A stretch of DNA of 64,000 nucleotides from Prochlorococcus marinus str. AS9601 (GTDB taxonomy: Bacteria; Cyanobacteriota; Cyanobacteriia; PCC-6307; Cyanobiaceae): NCBI RefSeq assembly GCF_000015645.1, contig NC_008816.1:806001-870000 (forward strand), in the 5' to 3' direction. This document shows positions 28,087 to 38,694 of the stretch, piece after piece (the first letter of the stretch is position 1; each line of letters opens with the position of its first letter). The notes below the pieces were generated by a model. The model was given only the letters and a program-made list of their open reading frames with translations, made no database searches and was not told the origin of the DNA. Made by a program: the position numbers and the translations under genes.

Positions 28087-29811
28087 TTAGCTCTCAAAAA
28101 CAATACTAAATGTCTCTTTATCTAGATTAAATTTTCTTGTAGATGAATACAAGATTTCATTATTTATTGAAAATTTAGTATTGATTAATTTGATACTACT
28201 TTTTGGGTGTAATGCTTGTTCAATGTTTCTAGAAACAATAATTCCAATCTTTGTACTATTTTCATAATTGGATAAAAATTGAATAAATAATTCTATATTC
28301 TTTATCTCTTCATTAGTAATGTTGGAATTGGTTCTATTCTTATCATGTAAAATTCGCCAAACTAATTTTGGTCGATTCCAAAAAGCCAATAATCTTGGAG
28401 TACTTTCAAGTTTAATATTAATTTTCTTATCACTACAGAATTTAATAACGTTATTTTTTATTGGAACTAGATCAATAGATTTATATTTTCCGTCAAGAAA
28501 TATTGATATAAATGGATCGATATTTCTTGAATTAGAATTATCTTCATCAATCATGTGACCTAGCTTCGTTTTTTTTACACTCAAATATTCTGCATTATTA
28601 TCGTTTGGACAAATTACTAATGGAACTCTCTCAATAACTTCTATTCCATAACCACCTAATCCAGCAATCTTTCTGGGATTATTTGTAAGTAATTTTAGTT
28701 TTTTTATACCTAGATCGGTTAATATCTGTGCTCCAACTCCGTAATTTCTGAGATCAGCTGGAAAACCTAATTTTTCATTAGCTTCTACAGTGTCTAATCC
28801 ACCATCCTGCAAACTATAAGCTTTTAATTTATTTATTAGACCAATACCTCTGCCTTCTTGCCTTAAGTAAACAACAACCCCCTCTTCCTCCTTTTCTATC
28901 CTTGATAAGGCAGCCTCTAATTGGGGTCTACAATCACAACGTAAAGATCCAAAAGCATCGCCAGTCAAGCACTCTGAATGCATTCTTACTAATACAGGTT
29001 CGCTTAATTTGAATGATTTTTGTTTAACTAATGCAACGTGCTCTGAACCATCAAGTTCATTAACATATCCATAAGCTTTGAAATTACCAAAAATACTTGG
29101 AAGTACCGCATCGGATTTTCTAAATACAAATCTCTCAGTTTGGAAACGATAACTAATTAAATCAGCTATGGATATTAATTTCATTCCCCACTGTTTTGCA
29201 TACTCTTTAAGTTGAGGAAGTCTTGACATGGAACCATCAGGATTTTGTATTTCGCAAATAACTCCAGCGGGATAAAGACCTGACATCGCCGCAATATCTA
29301 CTGCCGCTTCAGTATGACCTGCTCTTTTTAATACTCCACCTTTCTTAGCTCTTAATGGAAAAATATGTCCTGGCCTTCTCAAATCATCTGGTTTTGTCTT
29401 TGGGTTTATAGCAACTTGAATTGTCTTTGCCCTGTCTTCAGCAGAAATTCCAGTAGTAACATTATTTTCAGGTCCAGCATCAATTGATATCGTAAAAGCG
29501 GTTTGATTTTCATCTGTATTTCTATCTACCATTAATGGCAAATCTAAAGAATCAAGTTTTTCGCCTTGCATTGCTAGGCATATAAGTCCACGTCCCTCAG
29601 TTGCCATAAAATTAATTTGCTGTGGAGTAGCAAACTGAGCCGCACATATTAGATCTCCTTCATTTTCTCTTCTTTCATCATCTACAACAATTATGCATTC
29701 ACCATTTCTTATGGCTGCCAACGCATCGCTGATAGGATCAAATTCAATTTTAAAAGATTCATTTATATCCAAAATTGTTCCATTATTTGATTTGGGACTT
29801 GTTTCTTTCAT
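28087..29811 (-). CDS. ribBA: Bifunctional riboflavin biosynthesis enzyme RibBA with C-terminal extension
   Basis: From ATG 29811, preceded by AGGAATA five bases upstream, the protein has 574 residues. The N-terminal half is 3,4-dihydroxy-2-butanone-4-phosphate synthase (DDERRENEGDLICAA). The second half is GTP cyclohydrolase II, with zinc cysteines in CLTGDAFGSLRCDC and the motif RQEGRGIGL. These supply both precursors of riboflavin. About 140 further residues after TKLGHMI have no domain I recognise. The frame-extending start at 29823 lacks a ribosome site. Confidence 0.93.
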   Translation of the reverse strand: MKETSPKSNNGTILDINESFKIEFDPISDALAAIRNGECIIVVDDERRENEGDLICAAQFATPQQINFMATEGRGLICLAMQGEKLDSLDLPLMVDRNTDENQTAFTISIDAGPENNVTTGISAEDRAKTIQVAINPKTKPDDLRRPGHIFPLRAKKGGVLKRAGHTEAAVDIAAMSGLYPAGVICEIQNPDGSMSRLPQLKEYAKQWGMKLISIADLISYRFQTERFVFRKSDAVLPSIFGNFKAYGYVNELDGSEHVALVKQKSFKLSEPVLVRMHSECLTGDAFGSLRCDCRPQLEAALSRIEKEEEGVVVYLRQEGRGIGLINKLKAYSLQDGGLDTVEANEKLGFPADLRNYGVGAQILTDLGIKKLKLLTNNPRKIAGLGGYGIEVIERVPLVICPNDNNAEYLSVKKTKLGHMIDEDNSNSRNIDPFISIFLDGKYKSIDLVPIKNNVIKFCSDKKINIKLESTPRLLAFWNRPKLVWRILHDKNRTNSNITNEEIKNIELFIQFLSNYENSTKIGIIVSRNIEQALHPKSSIKLINTKFSINNEILYSSTRKFNLDKETFSIVFES

Positions 29812-29899
29812 TATTCCTATCAATATAGAAAAATAGTGTTTTAGTTACCTTAAATTCAACACTTTATAATCCTATCTCAAAGTCTGCCAATTCAAAGAA

Positions 29900-30955
29900 A
29901 TGAATGTTGCAATTGTAGGTGCTACTGGTTACGGCGGTATTCAAGCGGTAAATCTTTTAAAGAAAATAAAAAAATACAAAATTTCATTTTTAGGAGGTAA
30001 TAAAACATCTGGATCAAAGTGGAATGAAAATTTTCCTTTTATTTATCTAGATAATGATCCCTATATAGAAGAAATTTCTGTAGATAATATTTCAAAAAAT
30101 GCAGATGTTGCTTTGCTTTGCTTACCAAATGGACTATCTTCAACATTGACAAGGAAATTATTAGATCGGGGACTTAAAGTTATTGATTTATCTGCTGATT
30201 ACAGATATAAGTCTTTAGATGAATGGAAAAATGTATATTCCAAAGAAGCTGCTATTTATAAAAGGAATGATGACGATTTATGTAAAGAGGCAGTCTACGG
30301 TCTTCCCGAAATAAATAAAGAAGCCATTTCAAAAGGAAGATTAATTGCCTGTCCAGGATGCTATCCAACATCTGCTCTTATTCCTTTAGTTCCTTATCTT
30401 TCTCAAGGAATTATTGAAAATGAAGGTATAGTAATTGATTCTAAAAGCGGAACTTCTGGTGGTGGTCGAGAACCAAACCAAAAGCTACTTTTATCAGAAT
30501 GTGGAGAAGGTCTATCAGCATATGGATTGATTAACCATAGACATACCTCAGAGATCGAACAGGTAGCATCTTTAATATCTGGAAATAAAATTGAACTGCT
30601 CTTTACTCCACATTTGGTACCGATATCAAGGGGTATGCATTCGACTATATATGGGAGATTAAGAGATCCAGGATTAACTTCTGATGATTGCAGAATTCTT
30701 TTGGATAATTATTATAGAAATTTCAAAAATATTAAGGTCTTACCTGTAGATACATTCCCATCAACAAAATGGGTTAAAAATACAAACCAAATTTTCCTTT
30801 CTGTTAAAGTCGATATTCGAAATGGGAGGATTATTATTTTATCTGCAATTGATAATTTGTTAAAAGGTCAGACTGGGCAAGCAATTCAAAATTTAAATCT
30901 TATGAGTGGATTTTCAATGGATGAAGGTCTTGATTTAACTAATAATTTTCCATAA
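29900..30955 (+). CDS. argC: N-acetyl-gamma-glutamyl-phosphate reductase
   Basis: The 351-residue protein has the N-terminal NADP-binding VAIVGATGYGGIQAVNLL and the active-site cysteine in ACPGCYPTSALIPL, plus HRHTSEIEQ, all typical of ArgC. It performs the third step of arginine synthesis, reducing the acyl phosphate to the semialdehyde. It is divergent from ribBA (88 bases between starts). Its 3' end overlaps convergent purN by 17 bases. Confidence 0.97.
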   Translation: MNVAIVGATGYGGIQAVNLLKKIKKYKISFLGGNKTSGSKWNENFPFIYLDNDPYIEEISVDNISKNADVALLCLPNGLSSTLTRKLLDRGLKVIDLSADYRYKSLDEWKNVYSKEAAIYKRNDDDLCKEAVYGLPEINKEAISKGRLIACPGCYPTSALIPLVPYLSQGIIENEGIVIDSKSGTSGGGREPNQKLLLSECGEGLSAYGLINHRHTSEIEQVASLISGNKIELLFTPHLVPISRGMHSTIYGRLRDPGLTSDDCRILLDNYYRNFKNIKVLPVDTFPSTKWVKNTNQIFLSVKVDIRNGRIIILSAIDNLLKGQTGQAIQNLNLMSGFSMDEGLDLTNNFP

Positions 30956-31595
30956 AATTACTTCTTATCAAAAACCCAGCTTGAGAGATTGAGTGAGGTA
31001 AAATTTTATGCTCAAGCATTTGTATCCTTTTGGAAAGTGATTCAATATCATCATCATCTCTAATTGACAATGCAGCTTGCATTATCAATGATCCACTATC
31101 TACCTCCTCTTCTACAAAATGTACTGAACAACCAGTTATTTTTGAACCATTTAATACAGAGTCCTTTATCGCAGAACCACCTTTATATGCGGGAAGTAAT
31201 GAAGGGTGAATATTTATTATCTTATTCTTAAATTTATTAATAAAAAAAGGAGAAACAATTTTCATCCAGCCAGCCATAACTACAAGTTCAACATCGTAAT
31301 GAATTAAAGTATTTATAATTTCTAATTCAAATAGTTCTTTTTGCGAAAAGTCTTTGCCTCTTATAATTTTGTGAGGTATTTTATTACTTTCAGCTCTCTT
31401 TATACATCCTGCATCATCTTTGTTAGTTATTAGAACTTTTATATCTATATCTAATTCTCCTTTTTCTGAGAGATCAATTAATTCCTGAAAGTTTGTTCCT
31501 TTCCCAGAAGCTAGTACACCTATTTTTAATTTAGGGGAAAATCTTCTAAATTCAGATATCTCAGGCGAAATTATGTAATTAAATGATCTATCCAA
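30939..31595 (-). CDS. purN: Phosphoribosylglycinamide formyltransferase
   Basis: The 218-residue protein has GVLASGKGTNFQELIDL for ribose-phosphate binding, the catalytic NIHPSLLPAYKG, and the aspartate in EEVDSGSLIMQ. It transfers a formyl group from 10-formyltetrahydrofolate to GAR in purine synthesis. About 25 residues precede the usual start of the fold, so a downstream start is possible. It is convergent with argC and divergent from pgi. Confidence 0.96.
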   Translation of the reverse strand: MDRSFNYIISPEISEFRRFSPKLKIGVLASGKGTNFQELIDLSEKGELDIDIKVLITNKDDAGCIKRAESNKIPHKIIRGKDFSQKELFELEIINTLIHYDVELVVMAGWMKIVSPFFINKFKNKIINIHPSLLPAYKGGSAIKDSVLNGSKITGCSVHFVEEEVDSGSLIMQAALSIRDDDDIESLSKRIQMLEHKILPHSISQAGFLIRSNFMENY

Positions 31596-31778
31596 AATTT
31601 TTTTATTTTATCCAATGATAAATTCATATGAAATAAAAAAAACCCTCATTTTTAATTGTTTATATTCAAAAACATATTTATTTGAAGATAATAATTTAAA
31701 CAAATTTAAATGATTCAAATCTATGTACTATTCGTATAGATATAATTGAATAATAAATAAAAGAAACAAATATATAAA
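31596..31778. other. purN/pgi divergent intergenic region with a pgi -10 box
   Basis: This 183-base gap has no reading frame. TATAAT lies at 31741-31746, 33 bases before the pgi start, and is a good -10 candidate. An AT-only palindrome (ATTTAAA-CAAA-TTTAAAT) lies near 31697-31714. The purN promoter should lie in the left part but I cannot place it. Confidence 0.45.
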
Positions 31779-33362
31779 ATGAATGGAGATTTAAACTCTT
31801 GGGATAAATTTTGTAATTATCTTTGGTTTGATAAAAAATTAAATATTTGGTTAGACATAAGCAAAATTAATTTCACAAGTAAAGAGATAAAAAATTTAGA
31901 AGATAAATTTAAAGATGTTTTTTCATCAATAAAAGAATTAGAAAATGGTGCAATCTCAAATATTGATGAAAATAGACAAGTTGGACATTATTGGCTTAGA
32001 AATCCATCAATTTCACCCTCTTCAAAAATAGGAGAAGAAATTAGAGCAGATATTAATTCAATCTCTGAATTTGGAAAACAAATTTTAAATGGGGATATTA
32101 AGAATAAGAATAATCAGCAGTATACTGATGTTCTATGGATAGGAATTGGTGGAAGTGGATTAGGACCATTACTTATTACAGAGTCACTGCAGAAGTGTTC
32201 TAAAGGCTTAAATTTTTCTTATATCGATAATGTTGATCCTTTTTTAATTAGCGAAAAGTTAGAAGAGTTATCTGAAAAATTATCAACAACATTATTTGTA
32301 GTAGTAAGCAAATCAGGTGGTACGCCTGAACCTAGAATTGCTATGGAAATTATTAAAAGTCACTGCGAAAACAATTCTCTTGAATGGAATTCTAATGCTA
32401 TAGCTATAACTATGAAAGGTAGTAAGTTATTCAAAAAAGCTACTTCTGAAAATTGGTTAAAAATATTTAATTTGCAAGATTGGGTTGGTGGAAGAACTAG
32501 TATTACAAGCTCTGTGGGATTACTTCCATTAGCTCTTATTAATGAAAATATATCTGAATTTATCAGAGGTGCATCATTAATGGATGAAACCACACGTATA
32601 AGAGATTTTAAAAATAATCCAGCAGCACTATTATCATCCGCATGGTATTTAACTGGGGATGGTATTGGAAAGAGAGATATGGTCGTATTACCTTATAGAG
32701 ATAGGTTACAGGTTTTTAGTAAATATCTTCAGCAATTAGTAATGGAATCATTAGGAAAGAAATTTAATAGGAATGGTCAAGTAGTTAATCAAGGTATTTC
32801 CGTTTTTGGTAATAAAGGATCTACAGATCAGCATGCCTATGTTCAGCAACTGAGAGATGGTATTGATAATTTCTTTTGTATTTTTATTGAATTATTAGAT
32901 TCTCCATCTACTAATATATTTGATGAAAAAGAGAATCCTAAAGAATATCTTTCTGGTTTTTTGCAAGGAACCAGATCAGCACTCTCTAGTGAAAACAGAC
33001 AAAGTATCACTATTACGTTAGAAAAGTTAAATTGTTTTTCACTAGGTGCCTTAATCGCTTTATTTGAAAGGGCTGTATCCTTCTACGCTGAATTGGTAAA
33101 TATAAATGCATATGATCAACCTGGAGTTGAAGCTGGAAAGAAAGCAGCTGCAAATATTATTGAGTATCAACAAAAAGTAAGTCATTTATTAGATGAAGGT
33201 GGAGAATATTCTATAAATGACATAACATCATTATTTGATAATTCAGTTAGTGAACCTATATTTTTTATACTCCGTGAAATGTGTTTCGGTAATGATAATT
33301 ATTTAGTTAAGGGCGATTGGTCAAATCCAAATTCATTAGTTATTCAAAAAATAAATTCTTAA
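31779..33362 (+). CDS. pgi: Glucose-6-phosphate isomerase
   Basis: The 527-residue protein shows [17 protein letters not shown] and [17 protein letters not shown] in the first sugar isomerase domain. [22 protein letters not shown] and later catalytic regions lie in the second. It interconverts glucose-6-phosphate and fructose-6-phosphate for glycogen and the oxidative pentose phosphate route. Length fits cyanobacterial Pgi. The stop overlaps the convergent leuS stop by 4 bases. Confidence 0.97.
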
Positions 33363-35929
33363 ACAACAATATTCATTATTTTTCCTTTAACAATAATTAT
33401 TTTTCTTATTTCCTTATCTTGAGTCCATTTTAATATGTTAGGTCTTTTAAGAGTCAATTCTTTAATTTGATCTTCACTCATATCATTATTAATATTTACT
33501 TTGTCTCGAACTTTTCCATTCACTTGTATTACTAGTTCATATGAATCTTCCTTTAGTGCCTCGGCATTAAAGGAAGGCCAGTGTTCTAAATGTACAGATT
33601 TTTTAAATCCTATAAGATGCCATATTTCTTCTGCAATATGAGGTGCAAATGGAGCCAACAAAATACAAAAAGTTTTTAAAGCATCAATTTTTAAATTATT
33701 GTTTATATCATTAATGGAATTTGATAATGAATTATAAAACTTCATTAGTTCTGAAATCGCAGTATTAAATTGGTTATTTAATATATCATTTGAAATTTCT
33801 TTTATAGCAATATTCATTGACTTTATTAAACTTTTTTCTTTATCTGGATGGGAATTAGATTTACTATTTATATTTTTTGCACAATTTATATAAAGCTTCC
33901 AAATCCTACTTAAAAATCTAAATTGTCCTTCAACATCTGTATCTCCCCATTCCAAATCTTTTTCAGGTGGTGCTTTAAATAATATAAACATTCTTGCTGT
34001 ATCTGCTCCATATTTTTTAATTACTGATTCAGGGTCTATTCCATTATATTTAGACTTAGACATCTTCTCGAAAAGAACTTCGAGTTTAGAATTGTCAATT
34101 GGATCTGTAGGATTTGATAAGTCAGTAATATCGGAAGGAGAAACATATTTACCAGTTTTATTGTTTTTATAGGCTGCGGACTGAACCATTCCTTGCGTTA
34201 ATAGTTTTTTGAAAGGTTCATCAATATCAAATAGTTCATTATCTCGCAAAGCTTTAGTGAAAAATCTTGCATATAATAAATGCAAAATTGCATGCTCTAC
34301 ACCTCCAACATATTGATCTACAGGTAACCACTTATTAATTTCATTCTTTTCAAATGGCTTAGTTGAACATTTTGAAGATGGGTATCTTAAAAAATACCAA
34401 GATGAACACATGAAAGTGTCCATAGTATCAGTTTCTTTCCTTGCCCCTATTCCACATTTTGGACATGTTGTATTTATCCAATCATTATTATTACCTAAAG
34501 CATTAATCTTGTTAGCGGAGATTTCTATATCTTTTGGTAATGAAACAGGCAAATCAGATTGGTTTAAAGGAACAGCTCCACATTTTTTGCAATTAACGAT
34601 GGGTATCGGACATCCCCAATATCTTTGTCTAGATATTAACCAATCTCTTAAACGATATTGAATTTTATTTTCGGCCCATCCATTATTTACTCCCTCCTCT
34701 GCAATTTTTAATTTAGCAATAGTATTTGCTAAACCATTGTAATGATTTGAATTAATTAGATATCCATTTTCTACATAAGCATTATCAAGCTCATTACTTT
34801 GTTCACTTTTATCCTTTACTATTACCTGTTTAATATCTATATTGTTTTTCTTAGCAAACTCAAAATCCCTTAAATCATGAGCAGGTACACCCATAACAGC
34901 GCCTGTACCGTATTCATCAAGAACATAACTAGCCACCCAAATAGGTATAGGTTCAGAATTAACTGGATTTATTGCTATTAAGCTAGTTTTTATTCCAATT
35001 TTTTCAAGTTCATTATTTTTATTATCTTTCAAATATTGTTTAAGATTTTCTATATCTTGTATGGTTTCTTGATCAGTAATTTTTTTAATTAATGAATGAT
35101 TTACAGAAATTGCTAAATAAGTAACTCCAAATAAAGTATCTGGCCTTGTTGTAAATACAGTTATATTCTTTTCTGGATTGGTATTGATATTGAAATTAAT
35201 ATTTGCACCAATTGACTTTCCAATCCAATTATCTTGCATTATTTTTACTCTTTCTGGCCAGTTATCTAATTTTTCTAAATCCTTCAATAACTCATCAGCA
35301 TAATTAGTAATTCTTAAAAACCATTGCTTTAATAATTTTTTTTCAACTACTGCCCCAGATCTCCAAGATTTACCCTCTGAGTCAACTTGTTCATTCGCTA
35401 GGACTGTATTATCTATAGGATCCCAATTAACTTCTGATTCCTTTTGATATACAAGACCTGACTTGTATAACTCTAAAAATAGATATTGAGTCCAAATATA
35501 ATAATTTTCATCACATGTTGCAAATTCCCTATCCCAATCAACTGATAGGCCCAAAAGCTTTAATTGTGACTTCATATGAGAAATATTTTTTTTAGTCCAG
35601 ACACTTGGACTAATTCCTCTTTCAATAGCTGCATTTTCAGCAGGCAAACCAAAAGCGTCCCAACCCATTGGATGTAAGACAGATTTACCCTTAAACCTTT
35701 GGAATCTAGCTATTAAGTCTGTAATAACATAATTCCTAACATGTCCCATATGAAGATTGCCTGAAGGGTAGGGAAACATTGATAAGGCATAAAACTTATC
35801 GCTATTCTCAGTTAATTCATCGGTTTTGTATAAATTGTTTTCTGTCCATATTGACTGCCATTTTTTTTCTATTTCAGATGGATTATATAAATTGGTATCA
35901 GCCTCATATCGTTTATCGGGAGAAATCAC
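33359..35929 (-). CDS. leuS: Leucyl-tRNA synthetase
   Basis: The 856-residue class I synthetase has [18 protein letters not shown] with the HIGH-like HMGH and [12 protein letters not shown] with KMSKS. The CP1 editing domain contains VTYLAISV and [15 protein letters not shown]. Zinc-ribbon cysteines appear in NCKKCG and CPKCG. It charges tRNA-Leu and proofreads. The gene has a 105-base AT-rich gap before divergent dapF. Confidence 0.98.
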
Positions 35930-36034
35930 TTAATTTTTATTTGTTAAATTATTATTTTAATATCCATTGTATAAAATAAATAGATTGTTAAAAGGAATAA
36001 TTTATAATTAAAATTTAAGATATATGAATTACAA

Positions 36035-36895
36035 ATGAAAAATATAAGTTTTGAAAAATATCAAGGTAACGGAAATGATTTCGTAATAATAGATTCTAGA
36101 GGAAATGAATTATATAAAAATTACAAGACAAATAAAATATTTGATATAAAAAAAATTTGCAACAGGCAATTTGGTGTTGGAGCAGATGGTGTGATTTTTA
36201 TAGAAGAACCTAATGAAGATAATTATGCAAAAATGATAATTTTTAATTCTGATGGTTCTGAAGCACAAATGTGTGGAAACGGAATTAGGTGTTTAGTTGA
36301 GTATCTCCACGTAAATGATTCAATGAATAATGAAAATATAGAATATAAAATTGAGACTAAAGCAGGTTTAAAAATTGCAAAATATATAAATGATGAAATT
36401 ACAGTTAAAATGGGAGTCCCTATTTTAGAAGGTCAAAATATTCCAACAACAATTGAAAAAAAAATAAATTCAATTCCTTCACACGAATTTATTGAGAAAG
36501 ATTTTAGTAATATGGGTTATGCCGTAGGAATGGGAAATCCTCATTTAATATTCTTTGTAAAAGACATAGAGTCAATTGTTCTTTCCAGACTTGGTCCTAT
36601 ATTTGAAAAAAATGAATTATTTCCTGAAAAAACTAATGTACATTTTTGTCAAATTTTAAATAGAGATAATATAAAAGTAAAAGTATGGGAAAGAGGTGCA
36701 GGACCAACCTTAGCTTGTGGAACAGGTGCCTGTGCTATCCATGTGGCAGCTTATAAATTAGGCCTTTGTAATTCACAAACCATAGTAACCTTACCAGGAG
36801 GTAATCTTAAAATTGATTGGTCAGAAGACGATTGTGAAGTAATGATGACCGGTAATGCTAAAAAGGTTTTCTCAGGATCAATTTTAGTAAATTAA
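36035..36895 (+). CDS. dapF: Diaminopimelate epimerase
   Basis: The 286-residue protein has both catalytic cysteines: QMCGNGIRC in the first half and LACGTGACA in the second. Other marks are KYQGNGNDFVIIDSRG and GNPHLIFFV. It converts LL- to meso-diaminopimelate for lysine and peptidoglycan. The TAA stop shares its last base with the next start (TAATG). This begins a four-gene rightward run (dapF, desulfurase, DUF1995, dacB). Confidence 0.97.
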   Translation: MKNISFEKYQGNGNDFVIIDSRGNELYKNYKTNKIFDIKKICNRQFGVGADGVIFIEEPNEDNYAKMIIFNSDGSEAQMCGNGIRCLVEYLHVNDSMNNENIEYKIETKAGLKIAKYINDEITVKMGVPILEGQNIPTTIEKKINSIPSHEFIEKDFSNMGYAVGMGNPHLIFFVKDIESIVLSRLGPIFEKNELFPEKTNVHFCQILNRDNIKVKVWERGAGPTLACGTGACAIHVAAYKLGLCNSQTIVTLPGGNLKIDWSEDDCEVMMTGNAKKVFSGSILVN

Positions 36896-38067
36896 TGGAA
36901 AATAATTTTATCTATTTAGATAATGCATCCACAACTCCATTATCTGAGAATGTTTTAAAGATAATTAATTCAACTTATAGGAATTATTGGCATAACCCTT
37001 CATCTACATATGAGCTAGGTATAAAATGCTCTACTTATCTTGAAAAAATTAGATCCAAAATAGCTTATATATTTGAAGCAGATCCAGAGGATATAATTTT
37101 TACATCTGGTTCTTCGGAATCGACAAATATTGTATTTAATAATATTTATGAGAAATTTAAAAATGGTAGGGTTGTTATTTCAAATGTCGAACATCAAGCA
37201 ACAATTATTTGTGCTAATAAACTAAGAAAACAAAATTGGGATATTTTCGAATGGACGGTAAAAAATGATGGAATTTTAAATATTTCCAATATCGAAAAAT
37301 TTTTAAACAATGATACTAAGCTTGTATCAATTATTTGGGGACAAAGTGAAATTGGGACAATACAACCTGTCCAATTTATTGGTTCCAAATGTGAAGAATT
37401 AAATATAATGTTTCATTTAGATGGAACTCAAATATTAAGTAATGGAATATTCAGTTGGAAAGATCTTAAATGTGATTTTTTAAGTTTATCCGCTCATAAA
37501 TTTGGAGGTCCAAAAGGGATCGGTATTCTTTTAACAAAAGAAAAGTCTAGACAAATTTTAAAAAATAATGACATATCACTTACTCAGGAATTTTCAATTA
37601 GACAAGGTACACAAGCTTTGCCATTAATCGCTGGAATGTATGAATCACTAAAGAATATTGAAGGAAAAATTAAATTATATGATTACATAACTGAATTTCC
37701 TTCTAATAATATTAATAAACTTAAAAATTATTTTTTTCAAAAAATTAAAGATAATAATCATATAAAGATTACGGGTAGTATTAACCATAGACTTCCCAGT
37801 CATATTTCTTTTCTACTGTTAAATAAACTATTTGAGCCTATACGGGCCTATAAGATTGTTAATTTCATGTCAGAAAATAAAATAGCCATAAGCAGTGGAA
37901 GTGCTTGTTCAAGCTCATCTGGGAAACCTAGCTCAACACTTAAAAATATTGGTTTAAAAGATGATGAACTATATTCAAATATTCGTGTTACTTTAGGTTC
38001 AATAAACAATAAGTCAGAAATAGATAAATTTTTAGAACTTATTCAAATATGTATTGACAAATTTTAA
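36895..38067 (+). CDS. Cysteine desulfurase (NifS/IscS family)
   Basis: The 390-residue PLP enzyme starts FIYLDNASTTPLSENVL, has the PLP lysine in SLSAHKFGGPKGIGIL, and the active cysteine in the loop SSGSACSSSSGKPSS. It takes sulfur from cysteine for iron-sulfur clusters or tRNA thiolation. This loop length fits the IscS/NifS group rather than SufS. No scaffold gene is nearby. Both ends overlap neighbours at TAATG junctions, so expression is probably coupled to dapF and DUF1995. Confidence 0.93.
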   Translation: MENNFIYLDNASTTPLSENVLKIINSTYRNYWHNPSSTYELGIKCSTYLEKIRSKIAYIFEADPEDIIFTSGSSESTNIVFNNIYEKFKNGRVVISNVEHQATIICANKLRKQNWDIFEWTVKNDGILNISNIEKFLNNDTKLVSIIWGQSEIGTIQPVQFIGSKCEELNIMFHLDGTQILSNGIFSWKDLKCDFLSLSAHKFGGPKGIGILLTKEKSRQILKNNDISLTQEFSIRQGTQALPLIAGMYESLKNIEGKIKLYDYITEFPSNNINKLKNYFFQKIKDNNHIKITGSINHRLPSHISFLLLNKLFEPIRAYKIVNFMSENKIAISSGSACSSSSGKPSSTLKNIGLKDDELYSNIRVTLGSINNKSEIDKFLELIQICIDKF

Positions 38068-38693
38068 TGGAAACTAATTACAGACTACCTAAAGATTTAA
38101 ATGAATCTCTTAAGAATATGGAGGATGCAATTATTCCAAGTTTATTAGATTCAAATAAAAGATTTACTATAGAATTTAATTTTGAAGGATTGAAATTTAA
38201 CAGAATTGGAATAACTATCTACAAGATATTGTCTAAAAATAATAATGTATTCATAACATTTGCTGATCAAGGTGCTGTGGCTTTGGCTCAAAGAGACTAT
38301 CCAGATATCAAAGATAAAATCTTTACTTTTAAATCATTTAATGAATCAAATAATATAAATAATATTGATAGTGCAATGATATCGATACTACCTCAGCCAT
38401 ATGATTTCGATTCATTTGAACCAATGTCTGATAATTATCAAGGTACGCATTATTCATTAAATCCAAAATTTGAAGATGCCAATATTGGTATAGGAAGTGT
38501 TATAAGAGAGCGACGTAAAAACTTTGTCAAAACATGGAAAAATATTTATTTTCTGCAGCCTTTAAATAAAGCTGCTCTTATGCATATATATCCAAATAAC
38601 TGGTTGCTTTTCAAAGAAGAAAATAAAAGATATTTTTTTAAAAAAGAATTTGAAATTAAACCCGACAATGAATCTATTTTTGTAAATTTATAG
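38067..38693 (+). CDS. DUF1995 family protein
   Basis: The 208-residue soluble protein starts METNYRLPKDLNESLKNMEDAI and contains VFITFADQGAVALAQRDYP, which I recognise as DUF1995. Plant members affect photosystem II assembly (LPA3-like). The role here is inferred from that family. It starts inside the desulfurase stop (TAATG) and ends one base before the dacB start. No signal peptide or membrane segment is visible. Confidence 0.8.
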   Translation: METNYRLPKDLNESLKNMEDAIIPSLLDSNKRFTIEFNFEGLKFNRIGITIYKILSKNNNVFITFADQGAVALAQRDYPDIKDKIFTFKSFNESNNINNIDSAMISILPQPYDFDSFEPMSDNYQGTHYSLNPKFEDANIGIGSVIRERRKNFVKTWKNIYFLQPLNKAALMHIYPNNWLLFKEENKRYFFKKEFEIKPDNESIFVNL

Positions 38694-38694
38694 A

